This document shows, piece after piece, positions 9,697 through 18,896 of a stretch of DNA of 64,000 bases. The stretch comes from Lachnospiraceae bacterium. Its GTDB lineage: Bacteria; Bacillota; Clostridia; Lachnospirales; Lachnospiraceae. Location of the stretch: assembly GCA_029063085.1 (NCBI GenBank), contig JAIDOW010000073.1, positions 1 to 64,000 on the forward strand. Reading direction: 5' to 3'. Position 1 is the first letter of the stretch. The number at the start of each line of letters is the position of its first letter. Under the pieces are notes generated by a model that saw only the letters and a list, made by a program, of their open reading frames with translations, was not told the origin of the DNA and ran no database searches. A program made the position numbers and the translations under genes.

Positions 9697-11988
9697 CTAA
9701 TAGGAATGAACCGGATCAAAATCAAAGGATACAAAACACTCCCTGGTAAGCTGGCTGTTTTCCAGATAGACCTCTGCTTTATTCTTGACATTTACCAGAC
9801 TATCATAATCTGTATGTTTTAAATATATGACCCTCCGGTATCTGTCATTTATCCTGGCAATGGTCGCATCACAGGGACCAATCACACGCACCTTGTCTTT
9901 TTCTCCCCATATCTCCAAATTCTTCTTAATCTGTTCCGAAAGCGTTACTACTTCCCGGTAATATTTTCCTTCCATAAAGACTGCCAGCACATGACAAAAC
10001 GGTGGATAAGACAAAAGACTCCTGTATGCCTTTTCCTCTTCATAAAATGCCAGATAATCCTGTTTTGCCGCCGCTTCAATACAATAATGTTCCGGTGCAT
10101 AGGTCTGAATGACAACTTCTCCCTTAAGGCTGCCCCTTCCTGCCCTGCCTGCTGCCTGCGTCAGCAGATCAAAAGTCCGTTCCGCAGACTTATAATCATT
10201 GTCAAACAACGTCAGGTCTGCTGCAATCACTCCCACCAGCGTAACATTTGAAAAATCATGTCCTTTTACGATCATCTGTGTTCCCACTAAAACATCCGCT
10301 TCTCTATTTGCAAACTGTTCCAATATTTTTTCATGGGCGTTTTTATTTTTTGTGGTATCCATATCCATGCGCAATACCTTCGCCTCCGGAAACTGAATCT
10401 TCACCTGCTCTTCGACCTTCTGGGTTCCAATTCCAAAGCCTGCAATATATTTCGACCCGCATTCCGGACATTCACCAGGCTTTTTTCTCTCATAGCCACA
10501 GTAATGACATACAAGTTTTTCCCTTACCGTACCCGGAAAATGTTCCGTCAAGGATACATCACAATGTGGACACTTGAACACATAACCACAGCTTCTGCAG
10601 GAGATAAACCCTGCAAATCCCCTTCTGTTGATAAACAGCATGATCTGCTGTTTTTTTTGAAGGGTCTCAGCCATCAGTCCCTTTAAATGATGGCTGAAAA
10701 TACTGCGGTTCCCTAATTTTAATTCTTCTCTCAGATCCACCACCGACACTCTTGCAAGCTCTGCCTTCTTGTTCGCCCTGCCCTCTAACTCTAACAGCTG
10801 GTATTCTCCCTGCATGGCATGGTGGAATGACTCCACAGACGGAGTCGCAGAACCCAACAGTACGGATGCTCCTGCCATCCGTGCTCTTTCAATAGCTACT
10901 TCCCTGGCATGATATTTCGGTGGATATTCACTTTTATAAGCTGCCTCATGCTCTTCGTCTATCACAATGATTCCAAGATTAGGAAACGGTGCAAACAGTG
11001 CTGAACGCGGTCCTATCATCACTGATACTTCCCCATTTTTTGCCCTTTCAAACTGGTCATACCGTTCTCCCTTGCTCAGCCTGGAATTCATAATCGTCAC
11101 TTTATCTCCAAATCGTTTTCTGAACCGTTTGACTGTCTGATAAGTAAGTGCAATCTCAGGTATCAATACAATTGCCTGTTTCCCCATAGCTGCAATTTTC
11201 TCTATCACCTCGATATATACAAGAGTCTTACCGCTTCCGGTTACTCCCTTTAACAAATAAGTATCTCTTTTCCCGTTTTCATAATCCGATATGATACGGT
11301 CAATCGCTTCCTGCTGCTGTTCATTTGGAATCTCTCTTGATCCGGTATTTTTCATGGGATTCCCGCAGACTGCCCCTTTCTCATCCTTTACCTGCTCTTG
11401 TAATACATTCCGGTAATAGCCTTCCTCCTCTAACACAACTACCTGTTCTTTTTGCAATGCATTTAAAGTCGATGCAGAAATATTAAGCTTGCCTGTCACC
11501 AGTGTATAGGGTATTACAGGATCCTCCATCAACTCTTCCAAAAGCCTGATTTTTGCCTTTGCATTCTTTTTTCTGTAGAGGGCACACTTATCCAAAGCTT
11601 CCTCCTTTGAAATTAGAAGCCTGACCTCTTTATGCGTAAGTCCCCTTACTTTTTCTTTAATGGGCATAACCGTCTTTAATGCATTGATCATTGTGGAACC
11701 ATATCTCTCTTTTATAAAGGAAGCCAATGCAATCAGTGAACTTTCTATGGGAACCCCTTCTTCTTTCACACTGGCAATCTCCTTCATTTTCTCTTCATCA
11801 AATACCGGAACCTCCGAAAAGGAAACCACATATCCATTCCTTAAATGATTCCCACGACCAAACGGGATAGACACCTCACTGCCTATCCCGAGCTTTCCTA
11901 TGAGACTTTCCGGTACCCGGTACTGGAAGGTACGGTCAATCGCCTCATGCGAAATATCGATTATTATATCCGCATATCTGGGTGACAT
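9697..11988 (-). CDS. priA: Primosomal replication restart helicase PriA
   Basis: DNA helicase that reloads the replisome at stalled forks. It has an N-terminal 3'-end-binding domain (1-110), a DEAH-type helicase core with Walker A GVTGSGKT near 249 and DEEH near 345, a cysteine-rich zinc-binding insert (CRSCGYVFKCPHC near 468 and HYCGY...CPECG near 495-515), and helicase motif VI near 640. The length of 763 residues is normal. The ATG at 11988 has GGAGG 6 bases upstream and overlaps the end of murE by 44 bases, so the two are likely translationally linked. Confidence 0.95.
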   Translation of the reverse strand: MSPRYADIIIDISHEAIDRTFQYRVPESLIGKLGIGSEVSIPFGRGNHLRNGYVVSFSEVPVFDEEKMKEIASVKEEGVPIESSLIALASFIKERYGSTMINALKTVMPIKEKVRGLTHKEVRLLISKEEALDKCALYRKKNAKAKIRLLEELMEDPVIPYTLVTGKLNISASTLNALQKEQVVVLEEEGYYRNVLQEQVKDEKGAVCGNPMKNTGSREIPNEQQQEAIDRIISDYENGKRDTYLLKGVTGSGKTLVYIEVIEKIAAMGKQAIVLIPEIALTYQTVKRFRKRFGDKVTIMNSRLSKGERYDQFERAKNGEVSVMIGPRSALFAPFPNLGIIVIDEEHEAAYKSEYPPKYHAREVAIERARMAGASVLLGSATPSVESFHHAMQGEYQLLELEGRANKKAELARVSVVDLREELKLGNRSIFSHHLKGLMAETLQKKQQIMLFINRRGFAGFISCRSCGYVFKCPHCDVSLTEHFPGTVREKLVCHYCGYERKKPGECPECGSKYIAGFGIGTQKVEEQVKIQFPEAKVLRMDMDTTKNKNAHEKILEQFANREADVLVGTQMIVKGHDFSNVTLVGVIAADLTLFDNDYKSAERTFDLLTQAAGRAGRGSLKGEVVIQTYAPEHYCIEAAAKQDYLAFYEEEKAYRSLLSYPPFCHVLAVFMEGKYYREVVTLSEQIKKNLEIWGEKDKVRVIGPCDATIARINDRYRRVIYLKHTDYDSLVNVKNKAEVYLENSQLTRECFVSFDFDPVHSY

Positions 11989-13450
11989 CTTCTTCCTCCA
12001 ATACTTCCTTTATCAAATCACGTTCATCCATATGGTATTTTTTCCCTTTGATCTCCTGATAATCCTCATGCCCCTTACCCGCCAGTATGATCACATCACC
12101 TTTTTTTGCATGCATGATGGCAAAGCGGATTGCTTCTTTTCTATCTATGATTTCGACATATTCTCCATCAGTCTTATGCATACCAATCTTAATATCATCA
12201 ATAATCGCCTGGGGTTCCTCATCCCGTGGATTATCTGAGGTAATAATAGTAAAATCCGCAAGGCGTCCAGACACCTCTCCCATCTCATAACGACGGTCTT
12301 TTGAACGATTGCCGCCACAGCCAAACAAAGAAACCAGCCGTTTGGGATTATAACCCTTAAGCGTAGTTAATATACTTTCCAGGCTTACCGCATTATGGGC
12401 ATAATCAATTAATATAGTAAATGATTCAGAAATCGGGATCAGTTCTACACGTCCCTTTACGTGGATATCTTTCAGGATTGCCAGAATTTTGTCCATCGGC
12501 ACTCCCATTTCTTTTGCAATAGCAATAGCTGACAAAGAATTATGTACGGAAAATTCTCCAGGCAGGCTTACCATAACCTCTTCCTGATACCGTCCCGCTA
12601 ACTGATAGATTATGCCAAGACACCCTTCCTTCTGAAATAATTTCCAATCCTTAGCCTGGTAATCAGCACCCGTTTTCATACCATAAGTTACCATTTCACA
12701 GGTATGTCCCTTGAGGATATCCTCACAATGCCCGTCATCTATATTAAAAATGCCAATCCTGCACAATGTAAACAGCTTTGCTTTCCAGCCCATATACTCG
12801 TCAAAATCCTTGTGCTCATTAGGACCGATATGATCTCTTGATAAATTTGTAAAAATACCGTAATCAAAAGAAATACCAGCAACACGGTCAAGCATAAGTC
12901 CCTGGGAAGACACTTCCATTACAACACTGTCAAGTCCTGCATCAACCATTTCCTTTAATGTTCTCTGTATAATGATAGATTCCGGAGTGGTATGGCTTGC
13001 TGGAGTCACTTTATCTCCTACAATACTTTCAATCGTCCCAATCAGTCCGGTTTTGTGTCCTGCTGCCTCCAGCATGGATTTAATCATATATGTCGTAGTC
13101 GTTTTTCCCTTAGTTCCTGTAATTCCGATTACCGTAAGTCTGTCAGAAGGCTTTCCATAAAATGCAGCACTTATCATCCCCATTGCATAACGGGTACTTT
13201 TCACTTTTATCACTGTAATCTCTGAATCTTCTGGCAGTTCCACATCCTTTTCTATCACAAGAACAGAAGCTTTTTTCCCTGCCACTTCTTTTGCATAAAA
13301 GTGTCCGTCAAAAACAGAACCAGTAATACAGAAGAATAATACTCCCTCTTTTACCTTACGTGAATCATTCTCTACCCCCGACACCTCCGTATCCAGGCTG
13401 CCTCTTACAAGGGTATATTCCATATCACAGACTAATGACTCTAATTTCAT
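11945..13450 (-). CDS. murE: UDP-MurNAc-L-Ala-D-Glu : meso-diaminopimelate ligase MurE
   Basis: Cytoplasmic Mur ligase that adds the third residue to the peptidoglycan stem peptide. It has an N-terminal UDP-binding domain, the ATP-binding P-loop GTKGKTTT near 113, the central Mur-ligase domain and a C-terminal domain with DNPRDEE. The DNPR motif is characteristic of meso-DAP-specific enzymes, so a DAP-type wall is inferred. The longest frame opens at 13498, but the ATG at 13450 (MKLESLV) gives the family's N-terminus and has AGGA about 11 bases upstream; the protein is then 501 residues. murE stands here between rpoZ and priA, where coaBC lies in Bacillus. Confidence 0.92.
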   Translation of the reverse strand: MKLESLVCDMEYTLVRGSLDTEVSGVENDSRKVKEGVLFFCITGSVFDGHFYAKEVAGKKASVLVIEKDVELPEDSEITVIKVKSTRYAMGMISAAFYGKPSDRLTVIGITGTKGKTTTTYMIKSMLEAAGHKTGLIGTIESIVGDKVTPASHTTPESIIIQRTLKEMVDAGLDSVVMEVSSQGLMLDRVAGISFDYGIFTNLSRDHIGPNEHKDFDEYMGWKAKLFTLCRIGIFNIDDGHCEDILKGHTCEMVTYGMKTGADYQAKDWKLFQKEGCLGIIYQLAGRYQEEVMVSLPGEFSVHNSLSAIAIAKEMGVPMDKILAILKDIHVKGRVELIPISESFTILIDYAHNAVSLESILTTLKGYNPKRLVSLFGCGGNRSKDRRYEMGEVSGRLADFTIITSDNPRDEEPQAIIDDIKIGMHKTDGEYVEIIDRKEAIRFAIMHAKKGDVIILAGKGHEDYQEIKGKKYHMDERDLIKEVLEEEDVTQICGYNNRYFA

Positions 13451-13485
13451 ACTATTTCCCATCCTTTTCATACAATGAACAAAAC

Positions 13486-13514
13486 AAGTGACAAGCAAAA
13501 CCTGCCTGTCACTT
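13486..13514 (-). terminator. Possible weak terminator or attenuator between rpoZ and murE
   Basis: An 8-bp stem (13486-13493 with 13507-13514, AAGTGACA and its complement) encloses a short inner GC/GC pair. In the minus-strand transcript it is followed by GTTTTGTTC, a poor T-run. It lies just downstream of the rpoZ stop and could reduce read-through into murE. Confidence 0.4.
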
Positions 13515-13522
13515 TCTCTTTC

Positions 13523-13762
13523 TTATTCCTCGTCCTCGTCTCCAACGATCTTAACCTTACCCTTATAAAGTTCTTCTACGGCAGCAGACAATGGCTTTCT
13601 GCCTTCACCCTTTACCAGTGCCTCTTCCCCTGCGATAATCTGTCTCGCCCTCTTTGCAGTTGCCAGTACAATAGAATACCTGCTCTGTACCACCGGCTGT
13701 TCTCCCGGTTCCACCTCACTGTTAACAACTTCCATTAAATCCGTATATGATGGATGTATCAT
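13523..13762 (-). CDS. rpoZ: RNA polymerase omega subunit
   Basis: Small RNA polymerase subunit that helps assemble and stabilise the beta-prime subunit. The 79-residue sequence has the family core SRYSIVLATAKRARQI followed by KPLSAAVEEL. The C-terminal tail is acidic (DEDEE). Its start overlaps the gmk stop by 4 bases (ATGA type), indicating translational coupling. The gmk-rpoZ pair is widely conserved in Firmicutes. Confidence 0.93.
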   Translation of the reverse strand: MIHPSYTDLMEVVNSEVEPGEQPVVQSRYSIVLATAKRARQIIAGEEALVKGEGRKPLSAAVEELYKGKVKIVGDEDEE

Positions 13763-14394
13763 GATAAAATCTCCTTTCGAATTTCAAATAATTCCTCTTT
13801 CATTTTATTAATATATTGTTTATGCTTTTCTGACTTGAAACTTTCTGCCAGGATAACCGCATGTACCTCGTCTACACAGATGTCTAAATCGTTATTCACC
13901 ACCAGATAATCATACTGCGGCATATCATCCGTCTCTTCATATGCCCGTTTTAAACGCTTTGCAATCACTTTTGCATCTTCTGTACCTCTTCCCTCCAGAC
14001 GCTGCTTAAGTGTTTCGGCATTTGGAGCTGTCAGAAAAATCAGTACCGCATCCGGATACTGCTCCTTGATATGCATCGCTCCCTGAACCTCTATCTCCAA
14101 TATAACATTATGACCCTGTTCCAGTTCATCTTCCACGTATTTTCTGGGCGTACCGTAATAATTTTCCACATATTGTGCCCACTCGATAAAACCGTTATAA
14201 TCAATCAGATTTTGAAACTCTTCCACTGTCTTGAAATGATAATCCCGACCATCCACCTCTCCTGACCGCGGTGCTCTGGTAGTTGCGGAAACAGACAGAC
14301 TATATTGATATTTCTCTATCAGCTTCTTTACGACTGTTCCCTTGCCCACCCCCGAAAAACCGGAGATCACAATTAACACGCCCTTTTTATTCAT
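13759..14394 (-). CDS. gmk: Guanylate kinase
   Basis: Phosphorylates GMP to GDP with ATP in purine nucleotide synthesis. The P-loop GFSGVGKGT is near residue 10, the GMP-binding TRAPRSGEVDGRDYHF near 38-53, and the lid region near 135-150. The frame opens with a GTG at 14403, but the ATG at 14394 has GAGG 9 bases upstream and the expected family start; the protein is 211 residues. It follows yicC by 12 bases, with no remA (DUF370) gene between them, although remA commonly sits there in related bacteria. Confidence 0.94.
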   Translation of the reverse strand: MNKKGVLIVISGFSGVGKGTVVKKLIEKYQYSLSVSATTRAPRSGEVDGRDYHFKTVEEFQNLIDYNGFIEWAQYVENYYGTPRKYVEDELEQGHNVILEIEVQGAMHIKEQYPDAVLIFLTAPNAETLKQRLEGRGTEDAKVIAKRLKRAYEETDDMPQYDYLVVNNDLDICVDEVHAVILAESFKSEKHKQYINKMKEELFEIRKEILS

Positions 14395-14406
14395 ATGCTT
14401 CACCCT

Positions 14407-15285
14407 CTACTCAATATTCTGAATCTGTTCCCTGACTTTCTCTATCTCAGTCTTCAGATCGATTGCCTTATTGGAAATATCCAGACTGCCTGCCTTCGAT
14501 AGAATTGTATTTGCCTCTCTGTTCATTTCCTGTGCAATAAAATCAAGCTTCCGCCCGACATTACCACCTTCTAAAAGAATTGCTTTTGTATTCTGAATAT
14601 GGCTTCTAAGTCTCACGGTTTCTTCATCCACACAAATTTTGTCCGCATAAATAGTAACCTCTGTTAAAATTCTGCTTTCATCAAGAGCCTTTCCTTCCAG
14701 CAATTCTTTTACTTTTTCCTCTAAACGCTTCCGGTAGGCTTCCACTAAAGAAGGGGATACTCCTTCAATATAATCTACCATGGATATCATCCCGTCAAGT
14801 TTTCCCATAAGGTCATTTTTTAATGCCTCTCCTTCTTTTGTACGGGATTCTACAAATTTATTTGCAGCCTCATCCAGTATAACAACAAGCTCTCTCCAAA
14901 GCTCTTCTTCATTTTCCGACTGGTCCTCTAAAATAAGAACCTCTGGAAATCTGGAAAGTGCAACCGGTGATAAATCACTTTTTAGACCAAACTCTTCTGC
15001 CATCTGCCCCAGATACTTAACATATTCCGATGCAATATCCGAATTATATTTTATACAGACATTATCTTCCGTATAATCCTCATAGGTGATAAAAATATCT
15101 ACCTTACCCCTTCCGATATACTGCTTTAAATGATTACGGATAGCTGCCTCAAAATAATTAAATTTCTTTGGCATCTTAATATTCAAATCACAATATCTGT
15201 GATTGACTGACTTCATCTCAATTACAATTTTACGGTCTTTCGTGACACTCTCACTGCGCCCAAATCCTGTCATACTTTTTATCAC
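14407..15285 (-). CDS. yicC: YicC/YloC-family endoribonuclease
   Basis: Member of the YicC/YloC family, which includes a stress-related endoribonuclease. The N-terminus has the family signature SMTGFGR, and the C-terminal DUF1732 region includes the stretch DFIAQEMNRE near 260. The start is taken as GTG at 15285 because AGGTGG lies 5 bases upstream, giving a 292-residue protein starting (M)IKSMTGFGR; the longer frame to 15321 lacks a ribosome-binding site. It leads the yicC-gmk-rpoZ cluster and ends 12 bases before gmk. Confidence 0.9.
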   Translation of the reverse strand: MIKSMTGFGRSESVTKDRKIVIEMKSVNHRYCDLNIKMPKKFNYFEAAIRNHLKQYIGRGKVDIFITYEDYTEDNVCIKYNSDIASEYVKYLGQMAEEFGLKSDLSPVALSRFPEVLILEDQSENEEELWRELVVILDEAANKFVESRTKEGEALKNDLMGKLDGMISMVDYIEGVSPSLVEAYRKRLEEKVKELLEGKALDESRILTEVTIYADKICVDEETVRLRSHIQNTKAILLEGGNVGRKLDFIAQEMNREANTILSKAGSLDISNKAIDLKTEIEKVREQIQNIE

Positions 15286-15369
15286 TGATTCCACCTGCTT
15301 TACAAAAATTAAACAATACAAGCTATTATAACAAAAGAAGCACTAAAATGCAAGGATTCCTTTACTCTG

Positions 15370-17118
15370 CTATGACTCTTTTACTTCCTGAATTCCCTTA
15401 ATATCCGGCAATGCTACCATAGAATAATTCGTATGATAAATCACATATCCTGGATTTGACTGTGGAGGTTTTTTCAGATTCACCCTTCTGGTATAATCAA
15501 TCTCTACCTTCGGACTGGTCTTTCCCGAAGAATAAAATGCAGCCAGCCTTGCCGCCTCTTCATACGTTGTATCAGGAATATCCTCCGCCCCATCCAGCTT
15601 CACGATCACATGGGACCCCGGCATTTCCTTTGCATGAAACCACATATCCTTAGGTGATGCTGTTTTAAAAGTAAGATGGTCGTTTTGCAGGTTGTTTTTT
15701 CCAACATACATATGGAATCCATCGGAAGAAAGAAAATGAAGCGGTTTACTCTTCTCTTTTCTCCCCTCATTTTTCTTCCCTGTTTTCGCCTTGAGCAGCC
15801 CCGTCAGCACCATCTCTTCCTTAATTTCCATAAGGTCTGCTTCCGATTCTGCCATTTCTAAACTGTTTTGCAAAGAAAGCAGATGATCCAGACTTTCTTT
15901 ACTCTCCCTTACGAGGGTAAGGGATGCTTCATAAGTACGTTTCAATTTATTATATTTATTAAAGTATTTATTTGCGTTTTCAAGGGGGGTGAGCGTTTCA
16001 TCCAATGGAATCGTAATCTCCTCATCGGTATAATAGTTGATGACTTTTATACTCTTTTGTCCCTGCTTAGCCTCATAACCGTATGTCTGAAGCAGTTCCC
16101 CATACACTTTGTATTTTTCCCTCTTTTCGGTATCCTTAAGCTGCTTTCTCTGAATATCATATTTTTTAGACGTTCGTTCGATTGCGGTTGATAAAACTCT
16201 CCTCAAATCCGTAGATTTCTGATGCATTCTTGAATAAATATCCCTTTTGGCATAATAAGCTTCCAAAAGATCCGATATATCTTCATAATGCTCCTCAGTA
16301 AGATCCCTGTACATGGTAAGCGGCACAGCACTAAATGCTACCGGTTCTCCATCATCATATATGATAACCGGCTGATAGTCTCCGTTTTTTATCCGGTCAA
16401 TCAGAGTCAGGAAAACTTTCCATAAAGATTCTTTATTTGCATCCGCCAGACTGTCTGTACTGAAATTCCCATCCACTCCTGCCTCATAACAGAGTTCTCC
16501 TGCTATCTCTTTAGAAAATCCGGTAACTGATGTATAAAGTGCTTTTTCAATACTCATGGGTTTATTCAGGATTACCGAGTTAAAATAGTCTTCGGTTATC
16601 TCCAAAGGAGACACTTTCTCATTTGGCGGCAGCACATAATCATATCCCGGTAACACTTCTCTGACCGAACTGATCTGGGCTCCAATCCGCTTAATCGAAT
16701 CAATGATCCTGCCATTATCATCTATAAAGATAATATTGCTGTGTTTTCCCATCAGTTCAATCACAAGTTTTTTCCTGCACAAATCTCCAAGCTCATCCAA
16801 ATGTTCAATCTCGATCATGATAATCCGCTCAAATCCGGGCTGTTCAATTCCTATAATCCTGCCATTTCCAATATGCTTTCTTAAAAGCATACAGAAATTT
16901 GGCGCAGCAGCGGGATTGGTTTTATTTCCCTGCAAAAAATATACTAACGGCAGGGTTGCACTGGCATTTAACATCAACCGGAAAGTCGTACCCTGATTCT
17001 TAATCACAAGATTGATTTCATCATTTTCCGGCTGGTATATTTTATAAATCCTACCACCTGGCAGGCGCATTTTCATATCCTTCACAATATTTGAAATTAC
17101 AACTCCATCAAAAGCCAT
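15370..17118 (-). CDS. rqcH: RqcH (NFACT-family ribosome rescue factor; 'fibronectin-binding' A-type)
   Basis: Homolog of RqcH/NEMF, which binds stalled 50S subunits and directs alanine tailing of blocked nascent chains; older annotations call it fibronectin-binding protein. The N-terminal NFACT-N domain begins MAFDGVV (residues 1-200). A long coiled-coil/HhH region follows (about 270-440), then the NFACT-R domain with DMWFHAKEMPGSHV near 495 and the terminal YSMVALPDIKG. The start is placed at ATG 17118, which has GGAGG 7 bases upstream (582 residues), not at 17166. The upstream DNA belongs to a structured element whose small ORF stops 2 bases before this start. Confidence 0.93.
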   Translation of the reverse strand: MAFDGVVISNIVKDMKMRLPGGRIYKIYQPENDEINLVIKNQGTTFRLMLNASATLPLVYFLQGNKTNPAAAPNFCMLLRKHIGNGRIIGIEQPGFERIIMIEIEHLDELGDLCRKKLVIELMGKHSNIIFIDDNGRIIDSIKRIGAQISSVREVLPGYDYVLPPNEKVSPLEITEDYFNSVILNKPMSIEKALYTSVTGFSKEIAGELCYEAGVDGNFSTDSLADANKESLWKVFLTLIDRIKNGDYQPVIIYDDGEPVAFSAVPLTMYRDLTEEHYEDISDLLEAYYAKRDIYSRMHQKSTDLRRVLSTAIERTSKKYDIQRKQLKDTEKREKYKVYGELLQTYGYEAKQGQKSIKVINYYTDEEITIPLDETLTPLENANKYFNKYNKLKRTYEASLTLVRESKESLDHLLSLQNSLEMAESEADLMEIKEEMVLTGLLKAKTGKKNEGRKEKSKPLHFLSSDGFHMYVGKNNLQNDHLTFKTASPKDMWFHAKEMPGSHVIVKLDGAEDIPDTTYEEAARLAAFYSSGKTSPKVEIDYTRRVNLKKPPQSNPGYVIYHTNYSMVALPDIKGIQEVKES

Positions 17119-17120
17119 AT

Positions 17121-17378
17121 CTATTCCTCCAATTTCCCTGGTATACAAAGAGAACAAAGCGGACAAGTCCGCATCAATTCCCTAAATCTCTCATTCATGA
17201 GAATACTGAACATCCCGTGGATGTCCGCTTTGTGTGGACCGCAGTAAAACAGAGACTTTGGCTGCTTTGTTGCACCAAATGCGGTCACGCATGACATTAT
17301 CTTCTCACCCGAGTGGGCATAACTGTTTTTTATATCATAGGAAATGCAAAGCAGTTTCCTATGATATAAAAAAGCCAC
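17121..17378 (-). other. Small ORF within the structured element upstream of rqcH; coding status unknown
   Basis: An open frame of 85 codons beginning with GTG at 17378, with an AAAGG about 4 bases before it, and ending two bases before the rqcH start, so that the rqcH Shine-Dalgarno lies inside its last codons. The product would contain CPLCSLC near the C-terminus. I do not recognise a family. Because the frame runs through both inverted repeats of the element, it may be only an incidental frame in a non-coding repeat. It could also act as a leader that couples translation to rqcH. Confidence 0.25.
17150..17378. repeat. Structured intergenic element with two nested inverted repeats
   Basis: The 331-base gap between glgA and rqcH holds two strong inverted repeats. 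One has perfect 11-bp arms, 17155-17165 and 17222-17232 (CAAAGCGGACA and its complement), with a small inner hairpin. The other has perfect 19-bp arms, 17326-17344 and 17355-17373, around a 10-base loop; its outer ends are T6 and A6, so in either strand it lacks the T-run after the stem that a terminator needs. The architecture resembles miniature dispersed elements. Copy number cannot be judged from one window. Confidence 0.55.
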
Positions 17379-17449
17379 TGCACCTTTCGGACACTTCTAA
17401 GTCAGAGAAATCCGAATTACAGCAGCAGCTATTTTATTATAATATTATC

Positions 17450-18880
17450 CTATCGATAAAGCTCTTCATACTTCTTTGCAGAAGTCGTCCAAGAATAATC
17501 TACATTCATTGCCCTTCCCTGCATTGCTTCCCAGTTCTTTTTCTGATTATAAAATACTTCTTTTGCATAATTAATCGTATGCAAAAGCTCCCGCGGATCA
17601 TAATTTGCAAAAGAAAATCCTGTTCCTGTCTGTTCATATTCATTATATGGAATTACCGTATCCTTAAGACCACCCGTTTCCCTCACAATCGGCAGGGAAC
17701 CGTAACGGAGTGCCATCAGCTGGGTTAGACCGCAAGGCTCAAATCTTGACGGAACTAAAATTGCATCACAACCTCCATACATCTTATGGGATAAAGCATC
17801 CGAGAAATAAATATTAGCACTCACCTTGGCAGGATGAATATTCTGATAATAACGGAACATATCCTCATATCTGGAATCACCTGTTCCCAGAACGATAAAC
17901 TGTACTCCATCCTGACAGATCTCATTCATCACTTTATCTACAAGATCAAGACCTTTCTGGTCGGTCAGCCTTGAAATAATACCGATCACAAACTGGTTTT
18001 TATCCACCGGAAGACCTAATTCCTTTTGCAGTGCAGTCTTATTCATTGCCTTATTCTTCTTATAATTCTTGGCATTATATGGCTTTGCAAGATGCTTGTC
18101 CTTTTCTGGATTATACGTATCATAATCAATACCGTTCACAATTCCTACCAGAGACTGATTTCTCGCCTGAAGCAAGCCGTCCAGACTTTCACCGTAATAA
18201 GGTGTCTGTATTTCATACGCATATGTATTACTTACCGTTGTAATAACATCTGCATATACAAGACCTCCCTTTAACATAGATGCATTTCTGTGAAGCTCCA
18301 GCTTATCGGCAGTAAACAGATAATCCGGAAGACCGGAACAATACCTCACGTGTTCAATGTCCCATTTTCCCTGAAATTGCAGATTATGGATTGTCATAAT
18401 CGACTTAATTCCACTAAAAAACGGATTACCTGCAAACAACGTTTTGAGATATACCGGAATCATTCCAGCCTGCCAGTCATGACAGTGTACGATATCCGGG
18501 CGGAATCCTATTACTGGCAGAACAGAAAGTGCCGCTTTCGAAAAATAACAGAATTTCTCAATATCCCATTTGGTATCTCCATATGGAGTAAGACCGTTAA
18601 AATAAAACTCATTATCAATAAAATATACAGGAACTCCCTCATATTCCATATACATAATTCCAACATATTGGGAATGATCACCAATATCCATCTGAAAATT
18701 CGTTATAAACCGCATTTTATTCTTGTACTTGGACGGAATACACATATAATTCGGAATAATAATCCTTACATCATATTCTTTTTTATCAAATATCTTCGGA
18801 AGTGTACCCACCACATCAGCAAGACCGCCTGTCTTAATAAACGGAACACATTCAGAAGCAATATACGCAATCTTTTTCAT
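17450..18880 (-). CDS. glgA: Glycogen synthase (ADP-glucose type)
   Basis: GT5-family starch/glycogen synthase that extends alpha-1,4-glucan from ADP-glucose. The N-terminal ADP-glucose-binding motif is KTGGLADV near 17. The C-terminal GT-B half carries SRLTDQKGLD near 305 and the catalytic region PSRFEPCGLTQL near 378 followed by GGLKDTV. The length of 476 residues is typical. The gene appears to be alone in its unit, bounded by the structured element downstream and its own promoter upstream. Glycogen synthesis often accompanies sporulation in Clostridia, and the gene lies directly beyond the Spo0A-like pair. Confidence 0.94.
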   Translation of the reverse strand: MKKIAYIASECVPFIKTGGLADVVGTLPKIFDKKEYDVRIIIPNYMCIPSKYKNKMRFITNFQMDIGDHSQYVGIMYMEYEGVPVYFIDNEFYFNGLTPYGDTKWDIEKFCYFSKAALSVLPVIGFRPDIVHCHDWQAGMIPVYLKTLFAGNPFFSGIKSIMTIHNLQFQGKWDIEHVRYCSGLPDYLFTADKLELHRNASMLKGGLVYADVITTVSNTYAYEIQTPYYGESLDGLLQARNQSLVGIVNGIDYDTYNPEKDKHLAKPYNAKNYKKNKAMNKTALQKELGLPVDKNQFVIGIISRLTDQKGLDLVDKVMNEICQDGVQFIVLGTGDSRYEDMFRYYQNIHPAKVSANIYFSDALSHKMYGGCDAILVPSRFEPCGLTQLMALRYGSLPIVRETGGLKDTVIPYNEYEQTGTGFSFANYDPRELLHTINYAKEVFYNQKKNWEAMQGRAMNVDYSWTTSAKKYEELYR

Positions 18881-18896
18881 GGAATCTTTCTCTCCT

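Noticed and set aside
9991..10686. Several overlapping plus-strand frames inside priA
   Set aside because: They are opposite the zinc-binding and helicase regions of a conserved gene and show no start signals.
17326..17373. The 19-bp inverted repeat after glgA as a terminator
   Set aside because: On the minus strand the stem is followed by A6, not a T-run, and the same holds on the plus strand. It is listed as part of a repeat element.
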